From assembly GCF_021491355.1 (NCBI RefSeq), contig NZ_JAKENF010000002.1, positions 868,001 to 932,000 on the forward strand: DNA of 64,000 nt. The letters are read 5' to 3'. The stretch's first letter is position 1; each line of letters opens with the position of its first letter. The position numbers and the translations under genes are program-made. This document shows, one piece after another, positions 36,951-45,842 of this stretch. Origin of the DNA: Alitabrizicola rongguiensis. GTDB lineage: Bacteria > Pseudomonadota > Alphaproteobacteria > Rhodobacterales > Rhodobacteraceae. A model generated the notes under the pieces. It was not told where the DNA came from. It did not search any database and was given only the letters and a program-made list of their open reading frames with translations.

Positions 36951-38228
36951 ATGCAGGATCGTTATGACTGGCCGGGCGCAACCGGACCAGATTTTCTTTC
37001 CCGACCTATTCACAGGCAGTGGCTCTTGGATCAGGCCAAGTCGCTCTTCGCCTTCTTCCATCCCGCGGCATTGAACCCCAAGGGGGGATTCCATCCACTT
37101 GACGATGCCGGACGCCCGTTTGCCGCGCCCGGCCCCAACGGCGCGGCGCGTCACCTGCACGAGGCGACCCGCATGGTGCATTGCTACGCGATGGCACATC
37201 AACTCGGGCTGCCTGGTGCAGATCGGATGATCGATCACGGAATGGACTTCATCTGGACCCGGCACCGCGACCAGAAGAACGGTGGCTATTTCTGGGGCAT
37301 CGATGACAGCGGACCCGTGAATCCCACGAAGCAGGCCTATGGCCATGCTTTCGTCTTGCTCGCCGGTTCCTCGGCGAAAGTGGTGGGGCACCCTGATGCA
37401 GACCAAATGATCTCTGACGTGACCGAAATCCTGCTCCACCACTTCTGGGACAATGCTGCGGGCGCGACGACCGAGGAATATGCTGCCGACTGGCAGCCGC
37501 TAGGGTCGTATCGCGGTCAGAATTCGAACATGCACCTGACCGAAGCGCTGATGGCTGCCTTCGAGGCAACGGGCGATCGCAGCTATCTCGTCATGGCCGA
37601 ACGGATCGCGAGCCTCATCATCAACTGCCATGCCCGGGCCGAGGGCTGGCGTGTGGCCGAGCATTTCCACGCCGATTGGACAGTGGACCGCGACTATGCG
37701 GGCGACCCGATGTTCCGCCCGGCCGGGACCACGCCCGGTCATGCGCTCGAATGGTCGCGGCTGCTGGTGCAACTGTGGGAACTTGGCGGCCGCCAGCATG
37801 CGTGGATGCACGAGGCGGCGCAGGCGCTGTTCCTCAAGACCTGTGCCATTGGCTGGGATCGCGCGCAGGGAGGATTCTACTACACGCTTGACTGGCAGGA
37901 CCGGCCCGATCGCTCTGATCGCTATTGGTGGCCCTGCGCCGAAGGTATCGCGGCGGCCTCGGTTCTGCGGCAGGTCAGCGACGATCCGCGCTTCGAACTC
38001 TGGTATCGGCGGATCTGGAGCTTCGTCGCGACCCATGTCATCGACCACCAGGGCGGCAGCTGGTGGCCCGAGATCGATGATGACCTGAAGCCGGTCTCCC
38101 GGGTCTTCACGGGGAAGCCCGACCTCTATCACGCGGTGCAGGCCTGCCTGATTCCCCTCCTGCCCTCTTCAGGCAGTGCGACTCGCGGTCTGGCCAGCAA
38201 AGCCGGGGCTGTGATCGTTACTGGCTGA
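36951..38228 (+). CDS. AGE-family sugar epimerase/isomerase
   Basis: A 425-residue (alpha/alpha)6-barrel protein of the N-acylglucosamine 2-epimerase family. It has HLHEATRMVHCYAMAH, GGYFWGIDD, KQAYGHAFVLLA, NSNMHLTEALMAAFE, PGHALEWSRLLVQL and WWPCAEGIAA, with histidines in the positions used by aldose-ketose isomerases such as YihS and mannose isomerase. It most likely interconverts mannose and fructose or a similar pair; the substrate cannot be decided. GGGAGGAG precedes the ATG. It converges with nadK, whose stop abuts its own. Confidence 0.85.
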   Translation: MQDRYDWPGATGPDFLSRPIHRQWLLDQAKSLFAFFHPAALNPKGGFHPLDDAGRPFAAPGPNGAARHLHEATRMVHCYAMAHQLGLPGADRMIDHGMDFIWTRHRDQKNGGYFWGIDDSGPVNPTKQAYGHAFVLLAGSSAKVVGHPDADQMISDVTEILLHHFWDNAAGATTEEYAADWQPLGSYRGQNSNMHLTEALMAAFEATGDRSYLVMAERIASLIINCHARAEGWRVAEHFHADWTVDRDYAGDPMFRPAGTTPGHALEWSRLLVQLWELGGRQHAWMHEAAQALFLKTCAIGWDRAQGGFYYTLDWQDRPDRSDRYWWPCAEGIAAASVLRQVSDDPRFELWYRRIWSFVATHVIDHQGGSWWPEIDDDLKPVSRVFTGKPDLYHAVQACLIPLLPSSGSATRGLASKAGAVIVTG

Positions 38229-38987
38229 TCAAAGGAACTGCTCTCGCAGCAAGCGCTCGTCCAGGCCATGACCAGGGTCGAACAGGATCCGATGGCGGAT
38301 GCTTGGCTCGGACCGTATCTCGACCGTGATGACATCGCGGACCGAGCGGCTGTCGGCATCGGCCATGACCGGCCGCTTATCCGGCTCCATCACGTCAAAG
38401 CGCACGACGGCCGATTTGGGCAAGAGGGCGCCGCGCCAGCGCCGAGGCCGGAACGGGGCGATCGCCGTCAGGGCAAGCACATCAGATCCGACCGGAAGGA
38501 TCGGACCATAGGCAGAATAATTGTAGGCCGTGGACCCTGCAGGCGTGCAGACGAGCGCGCCGTCGCAGACCAGTTCGTCCAGCCGGGTCCGTCCGTCGAT
38601 GGTGATCTTCAGCTTGGCGGCCTGAGGGCCGGCGCGCAGCAAGGACACCTCGTTGATGGCCAGACCTTCCTCGACCAAGCCGCTCCGGGTCGTAGCCCGC
38701 ATGGCCAAGGGGTTGATCACCTCTTCCTCGGCCACATCAAGGCGCCTCAATAGACCCTCGCTGTCATAGGCATTCATCAGGAAGCCGATGGTGCCGCAAT
38801 TCATTCCATAGACCGGAGTGTCCAGCCGCTCGATTTCGTGCAGGGTCTGTAGCATGAACCCGTCACCGCCAAGCGCAACGACGACATCCGCCGAGGCGAG
38901 GTCGTGCTGACCGTATTCCGCTGTCAGCACCTGAAGCGCCTTTTGCGCTTCCGGGGCCGCACTTGCCCTGAAGGTGATCCGCCGCAT
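38229..38987 (-). CDS. nadK: NAD kinase
   Basis: A 252-residue NAD kinase that makes NADP+ with ATP or polyphosphate. Family motifs are VVALGGDGFMLQTLH (GGDG), the NE motif in AINEVSLLR, and the glycine/threonine-rich TPAGSTAYNYSAYGP. Length is that of the alphaproteobacterial type. The ATG at 38987 is preceded only by weak ACAGG; the longer frame upstream is rejected because MRRITFRAS is the usual start. It is divergent from glyA. Confidence 0.93.
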   Translation of the reverse strand: MRRITFRASAAPEAQKALQVLTAEYGQHDLASADVVVALGGDGFMLQTLHEIERLDTPVYGMNCGTIGFLMNAYDSEGLLRRLDVAEEEVINPLAMRATTRSGLVEEGLAINEVSLLRAGPQAAKLKITIDGRTRLDELVCDGALVCTPAGSTAYNYSAYGPILPVGSDVLALTAIAPFRPRRWRGALLPKSAVVRFDVMEPDKRPVMADADSRSVRDVITVEIRSEPSIRHRILFDPGHGLDERLLREQFL

Positions 38988-39226
38988 GACCTGTCCGTTC
39001 ACTTCGCGCCCACCCGATCCCGCCCGTTGCCATTCAGTCTTGTCGCCCCGATGCAGCAAACTCAACCCTTGCCGGAGGGGACTTGGCGATTTCGCTTCAG
39101 CGCCAAGGTTTCCGATCTGCTGCGCCAATTTCGCCTGCGACACGGTTCAGGTCGTTTTCCAGCCTTTCCCGACCCGTGGGCATGCACTAAATGAAGCGCG
39201 ATTTCAGCCCCCGAGAGGAGCCGCCT

Positions 39227-40522
39227 ATGAACGCCCCGCACCGCGACGCCGGTTTCTTCACCGAAAGCCTGTCTAGTCGTGATCCTGAGATTTTTGGCGC
39301 CGTGACCAACGAGCTTGGCCGCCAACGCGACGAGATCGAACTGATCGCGTCGGAGAACATCGTCTCGCTCGCCGTGCTGCAGGCGCAGGGGTCGGTGCTG
39401 ACCAACAAATATGCCGAAGGCTATCCCGGCAAGCGCTACTACGGCGGCTGCCAGTTCGTGGACGTGGCCGAGACGCTGGCGATCGAGCGGGCGAAGCAGC
39501 TCTTCGGTTGTAACTACGCCAACGTGCAACCGAACTCCGGCAGCCAGATGAACCAGGCGGTATTCCTGGCGCTGCTGAAGCCCGGCGACACCTTCATGGG
39601 CCTCGACCTGAACTCGGGTGGCCACCTGACGCACGGCTCGCCGGTCAACATGTCGGGCAAGTGGTTCAACGTCGTCTCCTACGGCGTGCGTCAGCAAGAC
39701 CAGCGGCTGGACATGGACGAGGTGCGCGCCAAGGCGCTGGAGCATCGTCCGAAGCTGATCCTTGCCGGCGGCACAGCCTATAGCCGCGAATGGGACTGGG
39801 CTGCCTTCCGTGCCATCGCCGACGAAATCGGGGCTTACCTGCATGTCGACATGGCCCATATCGCCGGTCTGGTGGCGGGCGGCGTCCATGCCTCGCCAAT
39901 CCCGCATGCGCATGTTGTAACCTCGACCACGCACAAATCCCTTCGCGGTCCGCGCGGCGGCCTGATCCTGTGCAACGACGAGGACATCGCCAAGAAGATG
40001 AATTCGGCGGTGTTCCCCGGCCTGCAGGGCGGTCCGCTGATGCATGTGATCGCCGCCAAGGCGGTGGCCTTTGGCGAAGCGCTGCGGCCCGAGTTCAAGG
40101 CCTATGCGGCGCAGGTGAAGAAGAACGCCGCCGCCATGGCCGACCAGCTGATGAAGGGCGGGATCGACATCGTTTCCGGCGGCACCGACAACCACCTGTG
40201 TCTGGCTGACCTGCGCCCGAAGAAGGTGACCGGCAAGGCCGCCGAGGCTGCCCTTGGCCGTGCCCACATCACCTGCAACAAGAACGGCGTGCCCTTCGAC
40301 CCCGAGAAGCCCTTTGTGACCAGCGGCATCCGCCTCGGCGCGCCCGCGGGCACGACCCGCGGCTTTGGTGAGGCCGAGTTCCGCCAGATTGCCGACTGGA
40401 TCGTCGAGGTCGTTGACGGCCTTGCCGCGCATGGCGAAGAGGGCAATGCTGCCGTCGAGGCGAAGGTGAAGGCAGAAGTCGAGGCGCTCTGCGCCCGGTT
40501 CCCGATCTACCCGTCGCTCTGA
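39227..40522 (+). CDS. glyA: Serine hydroxymethyltransferase
   Basis: A 431-residue PLP enzyme that converts serine and tetrahydrofolate to glycine and methylene-tetrahydrofolate. [38 protein letters not shown] and the PLP-lysine motif [16 protein letters not shown] are present. The start MNAPHRDAG follows GAGGAG. Upstream, CTTGGCG (39082-39088) and CGCCAAG (39101-39107) form a possible operator or hairpin in the 239-bp divergent region with nadK. A convergent hairpin follows. Confidence 0.97.
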   Translation: MNAPHRDAGFFTESLSSRDPEIFGAVTNELGRQRDEIELIASENIVSLAVLQAQGSVLTNKYAEGYPGKRYYGGCQFVDVAETLAIERAKQLFGCNYANVQPNSGSQMNQAVFLALLKPGDTFMGLDLNSGGHLTHGSPVNMSGKWFNVVSYGVRQQDQRLDMDEVRAKALEHRPKLILAGGTAYSREWDWAAFRAIADEIGAYLHVDMAHIAGLVAGGVHASPIPHAHVVTSTTHKSLRGPRGGLILCNDEDIAKKMNSAVFPGLQGGPLMHVIAAKAVAFGEALRPEFKAYAAQVKKNAAAMADQLMKGGIDIVSGGTDNHLCLADLRPKKVTGKAAEAALGRAHITCNKNGVPFDPEKPFVTSGIRLGAPAGTTRGFGEAEFRQIADWIVEVVDGLAAHGEEGNAAVEAKVKAEVEALCARFPIYPSL

Positions 40523-40532
40523 TCTCTCGTCT

Positions 40533-40562
40533 CTGGCGCGGCTTCAGAAGTAGCCGCGCCAG
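40533..40562. terminator. Bidirectional hairpin at the glyA 3' end
   Basis: Perfect 11-base arms CTGGCGCGGCT (40533-40543) and AGCCGCGCCAG (40552-40562). It begins 10 bp past glyA and covers the last five codons and stop of the convergent gene, so it can stop both transcripts. Confidence 0.65.
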
Positions 40563-40915
40563 TGCAAGACGCCAAGCGTCAGCACGAGCACCGCGAACAG
40601 GCTGATTGCAATCGAGTTCGCGACCCCGATCCAGGTGTTTCGCCGCCGCGCCGAGGCATCGATGCGGCTGAGATGCCGGACGCTCAGATCGAAGGCCCTC
40701 GCCACGCGAGCCTCGTCAATGCGCAGCTTCAGCTTCGGATTCTGGGCATGGCGCGCCGCTTCCTCGATCACGCCGATCTCGGAGCGGATCGCGGCGGGCA
40801 GCACGCGACCGGAGCGGCGCAATTTGTCGGCCAGCGAACGCCCACGCAGGCCCAGCCGCTCTTCCATCAGCGCCGCGACCCGGTCTGCCATCTGCTGAAT
40901 AGTTACTGCACCCAT
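40544..40915 (-). CDS. Hypothetical protein with one C-terminal membrane helix
   Basis: A 123-residue protein: a soluble helical part rich in charged residues (MADRVAALMEERLGLRGRSLADKLRR region, here noted by RLGLRGRSLADKLRR) and a C-terminal transmembrane helix (ANSIAISLFAVLVLTLGVL) ending HWRGYF. Tail-anchored with the bulk in the cytoplasm is likely. Proteins like this occur near glyA in other Rhodobacterales, as far as I recall. Function unknown. Confidence 0.75.
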   Translation of the reverse strand: MGAVTIQQMADRVAALMEERLGLRGRSLADKLRRSGRVLPAAIRSEIGVIEEAARHAQNPKLKLRIDEARVARAFDLSVRHLSRIDASARRRNTWIGVANSIAISLFAVLVLTLGVLHWRGYF

Positions 40916-41007
40916 TCCCTGCTCCTGACCTGCCGGATCAGACTATGGCGGCAGGGGCGCGGCATCAACATCTGGCAGGACAGTGACTTGACCGCTATGA
41001 GATTGCC

Positions 41008-41778
41008 ATGCTGACCCTCATTAGCCATCCCGCCCAGACCGCCACCGATGCACTGCCCCTGGTAATCGCCCACGGTCTGTTCGGCTGTGGCAGGAACTGG
41101 GGCGTCATCGCCCGCCGCCTCTCGGACAGGCGCGACGTGTACGCGGTCGACATGCGCAACCATGGCGACAGCGCCTGGACCCCGACCCACAGCTACTTCG
41201 ATCTTGCGGCGGATCTGGCCGAAGTTATCGGATCGATTGGCGGGAAGGCAGACCTTCTTGGCCACTCGATGGGGGGAAAGGCATCCATGACGCTTGCCCT
41301 GACCCAAGGCGACCTGATCCGCCGGCTCGTCGTGGCCGACATCGCGCCTGTAGCCTATGAGCACGATCAGTCGCGCCACATCGACGCAATGCGGGCGCTC
41401 GACCTGACCGGCCTCAAGGGGCGCAGCGAAGCCGATCGTCGGTTTGCTGCGCTGGTTCCTGATGACTCTCTGCGCGCCTTCTTCCTGCAATCGCTCGACT
41501 TGCGGAGCGATCCGCCGCGCTGGCGGCTGAACTTGGATACACTGGAAGCCGAAATGCCAAAGATCGTCGGCTGGCCCGATCCGCCCGGCCACTTCGAAGG
41601 AGCGGCACTTTTCCTGACCGGTGCGGACTCCCACTACGTCAAGCCCGAGGATCGCGCCCGGATCCTTTCCCTGTTTCCGCGCGCGCGCTTTGCGAAGCTT
41701 CCCGGGGCAGGCCACTGGCTGCATGCAGAAAAGCCGCGTGAGTTCGAGGAAACCGTGCGCGTCTTTCTCGAGGCGTGA
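41008..41778 (+). CDS. Alpha/beta-hydrolase (YbfF-like esterase)
   Basis: A 256-residue alpha/beta-hydrolase. The oxyanion motif HGLFGCGRNWG, the nucleophile elbow LGHSMGGKA, an acid in FLTGADSHY and the catalytic histidine in GAGHWLHAEKP give the full triad. VDMRNHGDSAW is typical of the YbfF/ABHD11-like esterases. It acts on a small ester or thioester; the substrate is unknown. It meets the cytochrome b561 gene stop to stop. Confidence 0.9.
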   Translation: MLTLISHPAQTATDALPLVIAHGLFGCGRNWGVIARRLSDRRDVYAVDMRNHGDSAWTPTHSYFDLAADLAEVIGSIGGKADLLGHSMGGKASMTLALTQGDLIRRLVVADIAPVAYEHDQSRHIDAMRALDLTGLKGRSEADRRFAALVPDDSLRAFFLQSLDLRSDPPRWRLNLDTLEAEMPKIVGWPDPPGHFEGAALFLTGADSHYVKPEDRARILSLFPRARFAKLPGAGHWLHAEKPREFEETVRVFLEA

Positions 41779-42264
41779 TCAGGCCTCGGGCTGCCGCATC
41801 CGGTTCAAGAGATTGTCCTTCAGCCCGAACTGGTGCCAAAGCGCCGCCGCGATGTGGAGAACCGCCAGGATCAGGATCGCGGGCTTCATCGCCTCGTGGA
41901 CTTCCGCTGCCGAGGCGATCCCGCCGAACCAGGCCGCAAGCCCGGTCATTGGGGTGACGATCAGCAGAGCATAGAGCAGCCAATGCACAAGGCCGGCTGC
42001 CTTCTGTTGCAGCCCCGCCCCCAACGCCTCAGGCGCGCCGCGGGTGAAGCGCAGGCCAAGCCGCCACAGCACCAAGAGCAGGATCACGATGCCAAGACCG
42101 ATGTGCAACCATGCCAAGGTACCCGTCTGTGACGGCTCCCCTCGCTCGACGGCCCGCCACGCGCCCTTTATCCCGTCTTCCAGAAAGAGCTGCGGCACCA
42201 GCAGAATCGCGACGATCCAGTGAAGAGAGATCTGGGTTCTCGAATAGCCCTTGGGCGTCGGCAT
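41779..42264 (-). CDS. Cytochrome b561 family protein
   Basis: A 161-residue membrane protein with four transmembrane helices and the cytochrome b561 (YodB/CybB) pattern: SRTQISLHWIVAILL with the first heme histidine, LHIGLGIVILLLVLWRLGLRF, LVHWLLYALLIVTPMTGLAAWF, and LHIAAALWHQF. It probably binds two b hemes and moves electrons from ubiquinol. It is the second gene, 72 bp after a small membrane protein that has an FNR box, and could share that promoter. Confidence 0.9.
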   Translation of the reverse strand: MPTPKGYSRTQISLHWIVAILLVPQLFLEDGIKGAWRAVERGEPSQTGTLAWLHIGLGIVILLLVLWRLGLRFTRGAPEALGAGLQQKAAGLVHWLLYALLIVTPMTGLAAWFGGIASAAEVHEAMKPAILILAVLHIAAALWHQFGLKDNLLNRMRQPEA

Positions 42265-42336
42265 ATGCGCCTCCTCAGTTCGGCGATCTGATAGGGACGC
42301 AGCCTAACCTACCCTATCCCTTGCACCAGAGCGAAA

Positions 42337-42513
42337 TCACGCAAGCCGCCTTGCAATTATCGCACTGACCGGAATTGCGACCACGGCCCCCAGGACTGCG
42401 GCCGCAATGATTGCCTTGGCCGTGAAATAGCCCATGGACAACACCGCCACGATCGCCATGCCGGCCAGACTTACGCCCGCCATCGAATAGATCACCATCA
42501 TCAGCCGCGTCAT
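42337..42513 (-). CDS. 58-residue two-helix membrane protein
   Basis: Read from the sequence: MTRLMMVIYSMAGVSLAG opens the protein, with two hydrophobic helices and the end AIIARRLA. The ATG at 42513 has a strong GTAGGAGGG site. Proteins of this form are widespread in Rhodobacterales and, from memory, often carry the misleading label CTP synthetase. A perfect FNR box lies 66-79 bp upstream, so it is probably induced at low oxygen. Molecular function unknown. Confidence 0.8.
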   Translation of the reverse strand: MTRLMMVIYSMAGVSLAGMAIVAVLSMGYFTAKAIIAAAVLGAVVAIPVSAIIARRLA

Positions 42514-42578
42514 TGCCCGACCCTCCTACAGATCAAATTGTTCGAATGTGAAAATGGCTCCACAAAGGGGGCCACTCC

Positions 42579-42592
42579 TTGATCCGGATCAA
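42579..42592. promoter_or_regulatory. Perfect FNR/FnrL box
   Basis: TTGATCCGGATCAA matches TTGAT-N4-ATCAA at every defined position and is a full 14-bp palindrome. Its centre is 72 bp upstream of the small membrane protein start, so a -41.5 site would give a leader of about 30 bases. It is also 15 bp past the end of frcA. Confidence 0.75.
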
Positions 42593-42607
42593 CTGGATGT
42601 GCGGTTT

Positions 42608-43387
42608 TTAGGCTGCGACGGCTTCGCGCGGCGGTTCCTTGGCGCCGGTCATGAAGGCCACGGCATCGGACATCGTGTAGTCCTTGGGATTGATGACGCA
42701 CAGCCGCCGGCCAAGCCGATGCACATGGATGCGGTCCGCCACTTCGAACACATGCGGCATGTTGTGGCTGATGAGCACGATCGGCAGCCCGCGCCGCTTC
42801 ACGTCAAGGATCAGTTCCAGCACGCGCCGGCTCTCCTTCACCCCAAGAGCCGCCGTCGGTTCGTCCATGATGACGACCTTGGAGCCGAAAGCGGCAGCCC
42901 GTGCCACGGCCACACCTTGGCGCTGGCCGCCGGAAAGGGTTTCCACAGCCTGGCCGATGTTCTGGATGGTCATCAGGCCAAGCTCGGTCAGCTTCTCGCG
43001 GGCCCTCTTTTCCATTGCGTTGCGGTCAAGCATTCTGAACCACTGGCCAAGCGGCCCTGGTTTGCGGATCTCGCGCCCCAGGAACATGTTGTCCGAGATG
43101 GATAGCGCCGGAGACAAGGCGAGGTTCTGGTAGACGGTCTCGATCCCGGCATTGCGCGCTTCCATCGGATTGGAAAACTGCATCACTTGGCCATCCAGCC
43201 GGATTTCGCCCTCATCCGGAGTGACGGCGCCGCAAAGCGCCTTGATGAGCGTGGATTTCCCGGCGCCGTTGTCACCGATGACGGCGAGGATCTCGCCCGG
43301 CATCAGATCGAAATCGGCATTGTCGAGGGCAGTTACCCGGCCATAGCGCTTGACGAGGCCACGGGCAGTCAGAACGGGTTGCGTCAT
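42608..43387 (-). CDS. frcA: Sugar ABC transporter ATP-binding protein (fructose type)
   Basis: A 259-residue single-domain ABC ATPase: Walker A GDNGAGKSTLIKAL, signature LSGGQRQGVAVARA, Walker B VVIMDEPTAALG, and H-loop VLISHNMPHVF. Ribose-type transporters usually have a two-domain ATPase; the one-domain form is typical of FrcA from the fructose/mannose/ribose system of rhizobia. It powers import through FrcC. Third in frcBCA. Confidence 0.88.
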   Translation of the reverse strand: MTQPVLTARGLVKRYGRVTALDNADFDLMPGEILAVIGDNGAGKSTLIKALCGAVTPDEGEIRLDGQVMQFSNPMEARNAGIETVYQNLALSPALSISDNMFLGREIRKPGPLGQWFRMLDRNAMEKRAREKLTELGLMTIQNIGQAVETLSGGQRQGVAVARAAAFGSKVVIMDEPTAALGVKESRRVLELILDVKRRGLPIVLISHNMPHVFEVADRIHVHRLGRRLCVINPKDYTMSDAVAFMTGAKEPPREAVAA

Positions 43388-43399
43388 TTGAGCCTCCTC

Positions 43400-44461
43400 T
43401 TAGCCCGAAACCTTGCGGATCCACTGGTCGACCGACACGGCGGCGATGATCAGCACACCCGTCAGCAGCACTTTCCATTGCGGATCGGCGTTCATCATGT
43501 TCAGACCCATGCTCATGACGCCCACGATAAGCGCCCCGAACAGCGTGCCAAGGATCGAGCCGCGTCCGCCAAAGAGCGAAATCCCCCCAATCACGGCCGC
43601 GGTGATGGCCTGCAGGTTGAAGTCGGTGACGACCGTCGAAGGAGAGATTGAGCCGTTGCGGCCGATCGAGACCCATGCGGCAAGACCCGCAATCAGGCCT
43701 GCCAGGGTATAGGTCGCGATCAGGACCTTGGAGGTCTGGATGCCGGCCAGCTGCGCGGCATCGGGATCGTCGCCCACGGCGTAGATGTGGCGCCCGAACG
43801 CGGTGTAGTTCAGCATGTACCACAGGACGAAATAGAGGGCGATCATCGCCACGACGCCCAGGGTCACGACGGCACCGCCCAGTTTGAACGACATGCCGAA
43901 GATGTGCAGCCAAGGCGTTGCAGCGGTCAGGTCGGCCTCGCGCATGGTCTCGTTTGCTGAATAGATCAGCACGATTGCCATGATGATGTTCCAGGTGCCG
44001 AGCGTCACGATGAACGGCGGCAGCTTGACCCGCGCGACCAGGAAGCCGTTCAGCAAACCGCATGCGCCTGCCACGATGAAGCCGAGTGCAAGCGCGATTA
44101 TGGCCCAAAGGCCGTAGCTCACGACGGCATTGCCCATGATGACGAAGGCAAAGACCATGATGACGCCGATCGACAGATCGATTCCAGCTGTCAGCACGAC
44201 CAGGGTCTGTGCCGCCGCAAGGATGCCGACGACCGCGACCTGCTGCATGATTAGGGTCAGCGTGTATGCGGAAAAGAACCGCTCTCCCCGCGCCAGGCCA
44301 AAGAAGACGATAAGCGCGACCAGAACGATCAGCGGAACCATCGCCGGGTTGGAATGCAGGAAATGCTGGAGGCGGTGCAGGAAAGACCGCTTCTCTTCGA
44401 AATGCGCGACGTTGGTCGCACTTCCCGATAGGACCTTCTCGAATTCCTGTGGCTGACTCAT
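43400..44461 (-). CDS. frcC: Sugar ABC transporter permease (fructose type)
   Basis: A 353-residue permease with about nine to ten transmembrane helices of the ribose/fructose (BPD_transp_2) family, with AGIDLSIGVIMVFAFVIMGNAV and IAAVIGGISLFGGRGSILGT as conserved stretches (listed only by AGIDLSIG and GGISLFGGRGS). An N-terminal cytoplasmic part of about 40 residues precedes the first helix. The ATG at 44461 is chosen over an upstream in-frame start. It lies 12 bp before frcA. Confidence 0.9.
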   Translation of the reverse strand: MSQPQEFEKVLSGSATNVAHFEEKRSFLHRLQHFLHSNPAMVPLIVLVALIVFFGLARGERFFSAYTLTLIMQQVAVVGILAAAQTLVVLTAGIDLSIGVIMVFAFVIMGNAVVSYGLWAIIALALGFIVAGACGLLNGFLVARVKLPPFIVTLGTWNIIMAIVLIYSANETMREADLTAATPWLHIFGMSFKLGGAVVTLGVVAMIALYFVLWYMLNYTAFGRHIYAVGDDPDAAQLAGIQTSKVLIATYTLAGLIAGLAAWVSIGRNGSISPSTVVTDFNLQAITAAVIGGISLFGGRGSILGTLFGALIVGVMSMGLNMMNADPQWKVLLTGVLIIAAVSVDQWIRKVSG

Positions 44462-44511
44462 GGTGCCTCCCCTGTCCCCATGCAGCACCGAACGCGGTGC
44501 GCATCTTGAAT

Positions 44512-44535
44512 CAGGGCGGCCCGAAAGCCGCCCTG
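44512..44535 (-). promoter_or_regulatory. Hairpin between frcB and frcC, possible attenuator
   Basis: CAGGGCGGC (44512-44520) and GCCGCCCTG (44527-44535) pair around CCGAAA in the 137-bp space after frcB. No T-run follows. Such stems commonly stabilise the upstream part of the mRNA so that the binding protein is made in excess. A smaller stem TCCCC-TTGC-GGGGA lies next to it. Confidence 0.5.
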
Positions 44536-44598
44536 CTTTCTCCCCTTGCGGGGATCATGCCGGGGGGAAAGCCCCAGCGCAATGATTGAGCTAGTGGA

Positions 44599-45627
44599 TC
44601 AGCCCCAGCAGAGCTCGGTGCCCTTGGTGGTGTCGATCGAGGGCACGCCAGCGGCCGGCTTGTCGGTCACTAGGTTCACGCCGGTATCGAAGAACGATTT
44701 GCCGGGGGTCGGCTGCGGCTTCTCGCCGGTGTCGGCCCACTTCTTGATCGCTTCGACGCCCAGAGCAGCCATCTGCAGCGGGTACTGCTGCGAGGTCGCG
44801 CCGATGACGCCTTCCTTCACCGCCGCAACGCCCGGGCAGCCGCCGTCGACCGACACGATCAGCACGTCGTTCTCCTTGCCGACGGCCTTCAGCGCCTGAT
44901 AGGCGCCGACGGCGGCCGGCTCGTTGATCGTGTGGATCACGTTGATGTCCGGGTCTTTCTGCAGAAGGTTCTCCATCGCCTTGCGGCCGCCTTCTTCGTT
45001 GCCGTTGGTCACGTCGTGGCCGACGATCCGGGGATCATCCTCGTCGCCGATCTTGTTGGCGTCCTTCGGGTCGATCCCGAAGCCGATCATGAAGCCCTGG
45101 TCGCGCAGCACGTCCACGGTCGGCTGCGACGGGGTCAGGTCGAGGAAGCCGATCTTGGCGGTCTTTGCGCCTTCGCCCATGGTCGCGGCGGCCCAAGCGC
45201 CGATCAGCTTGCCGGCTTCAAGGTTGTCGGTCGCAAAGGTCGCGTCAGCGGCGTCAGCCGGGTCGAGGGGCGTGTCGAGCGCGATCACGACCATACCGGC
45301 CGCCTGCGCTTTCTTCACGGCATCGACGATTGCCTTGGTGTCCGAAGCGGCGATCAGGATACCTTTGGCGCCATCGGCGATGCAGGCCTCGATCGCAGCC
45401 ACCTGGCTGTCATGGTCGCCGTCAACCTTGCCGGCAAAGGTCTTGAGGGTCACGCCCAGTTCGGCGGCTTTCTTTTCTGCGCCTTCCTTCATCTTCACGA
45501 AGAAGGGGTTGGTGTCGGTCTTGGTGATAAGGCAAGCCGTCACGTCGGCGGCCGAGGCCGAAGTGGCGGTCATCAGAGCCGCAGTCGCAGCGCCGAGAAT
45601 GAGTCCGCCAAGGGTGCTTTTGTGCAT
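44599..45627 (-). CDS. frcB: Sugar ABC transporter substrate-binding protein (fructose type)
   Basis: A 342-residue periplasmic binding protein of the Peripla_BP_4 family. It has a Sec signal peptide ([20 protein letters not shown], cleavage after SAA) and conserved [38 protein letters not shown] and [10 protein letters not shown]. The closest named type is FrcB for fructose, which also accepts mannose and ribose in rhizobia. First gene of frcBCA, divergent from the ROK regulator. Confidence 0.9.
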   Translation of the reverse strand: MHKSTLGGLILGAATAALMTATSASAADVTACLITKTDTNPFFVKMKEGAEKKAAELGVTLKTFAGKVDGDHDSQVAAIEACIADGAKGILIAASDTKAIVDAVKKAQAAGMVVIALDTPLDPADAADATFATDNLEAGKLIGAWAAATMGEGAKTAKIGFLDLTPSQPTVDVLRDQGFMIGFGIDPKDANKIGDEDDPRIVGHDVTNGNEEGGRKAMENLLQKDPDINVIHTINEPAAVGAYQALKAVGKENDVLIVSVDGGCPGVAAVKEGVIGATSQQYPLQMAALGVEAIKKWADTGEKPQPTPGKSFFDTGVNLVTDKPAAGVPSIDTTKGTELCWG

Positions 45628-45745
45628 CACGGTATATCCTCCCGAATGAATGTCACGGCCACCCTTCTCGGCGGTCCGTCGCGCGGCAGCTCCGTAACCC
45701 CTGCCGTGCGGCCTTACATGAACCCGATTCCGCCTCGACGTCAAG

Positions 45746-45768
45746 ATAATTAAATCACTCTGAATTAT
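45746..45768. promoter_or_regulatory. Likely FrcR operator between frcB and frcR
   Basis: Inverted repeat ATAATT (45746-45751) and AATTAT (45763-45768) with 11 bp between, in an AT-rich patch that stands out from the region. Minus-strand TTGACG (45738-45743) with TCATGT 17 bp on could be the frcB promoter, and plus-strand TTGACA (45771-45776) could serve frcR. The repeat sits between the two. Confidence 0.5.
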
Positions 45769-45842
45769 TATTGACAGATCGACTGCAACATCGCCAAATT
45801 CAGTCTGGGGGCCCGGTGCAGCACCGGGGCGAGGAGGACGTC

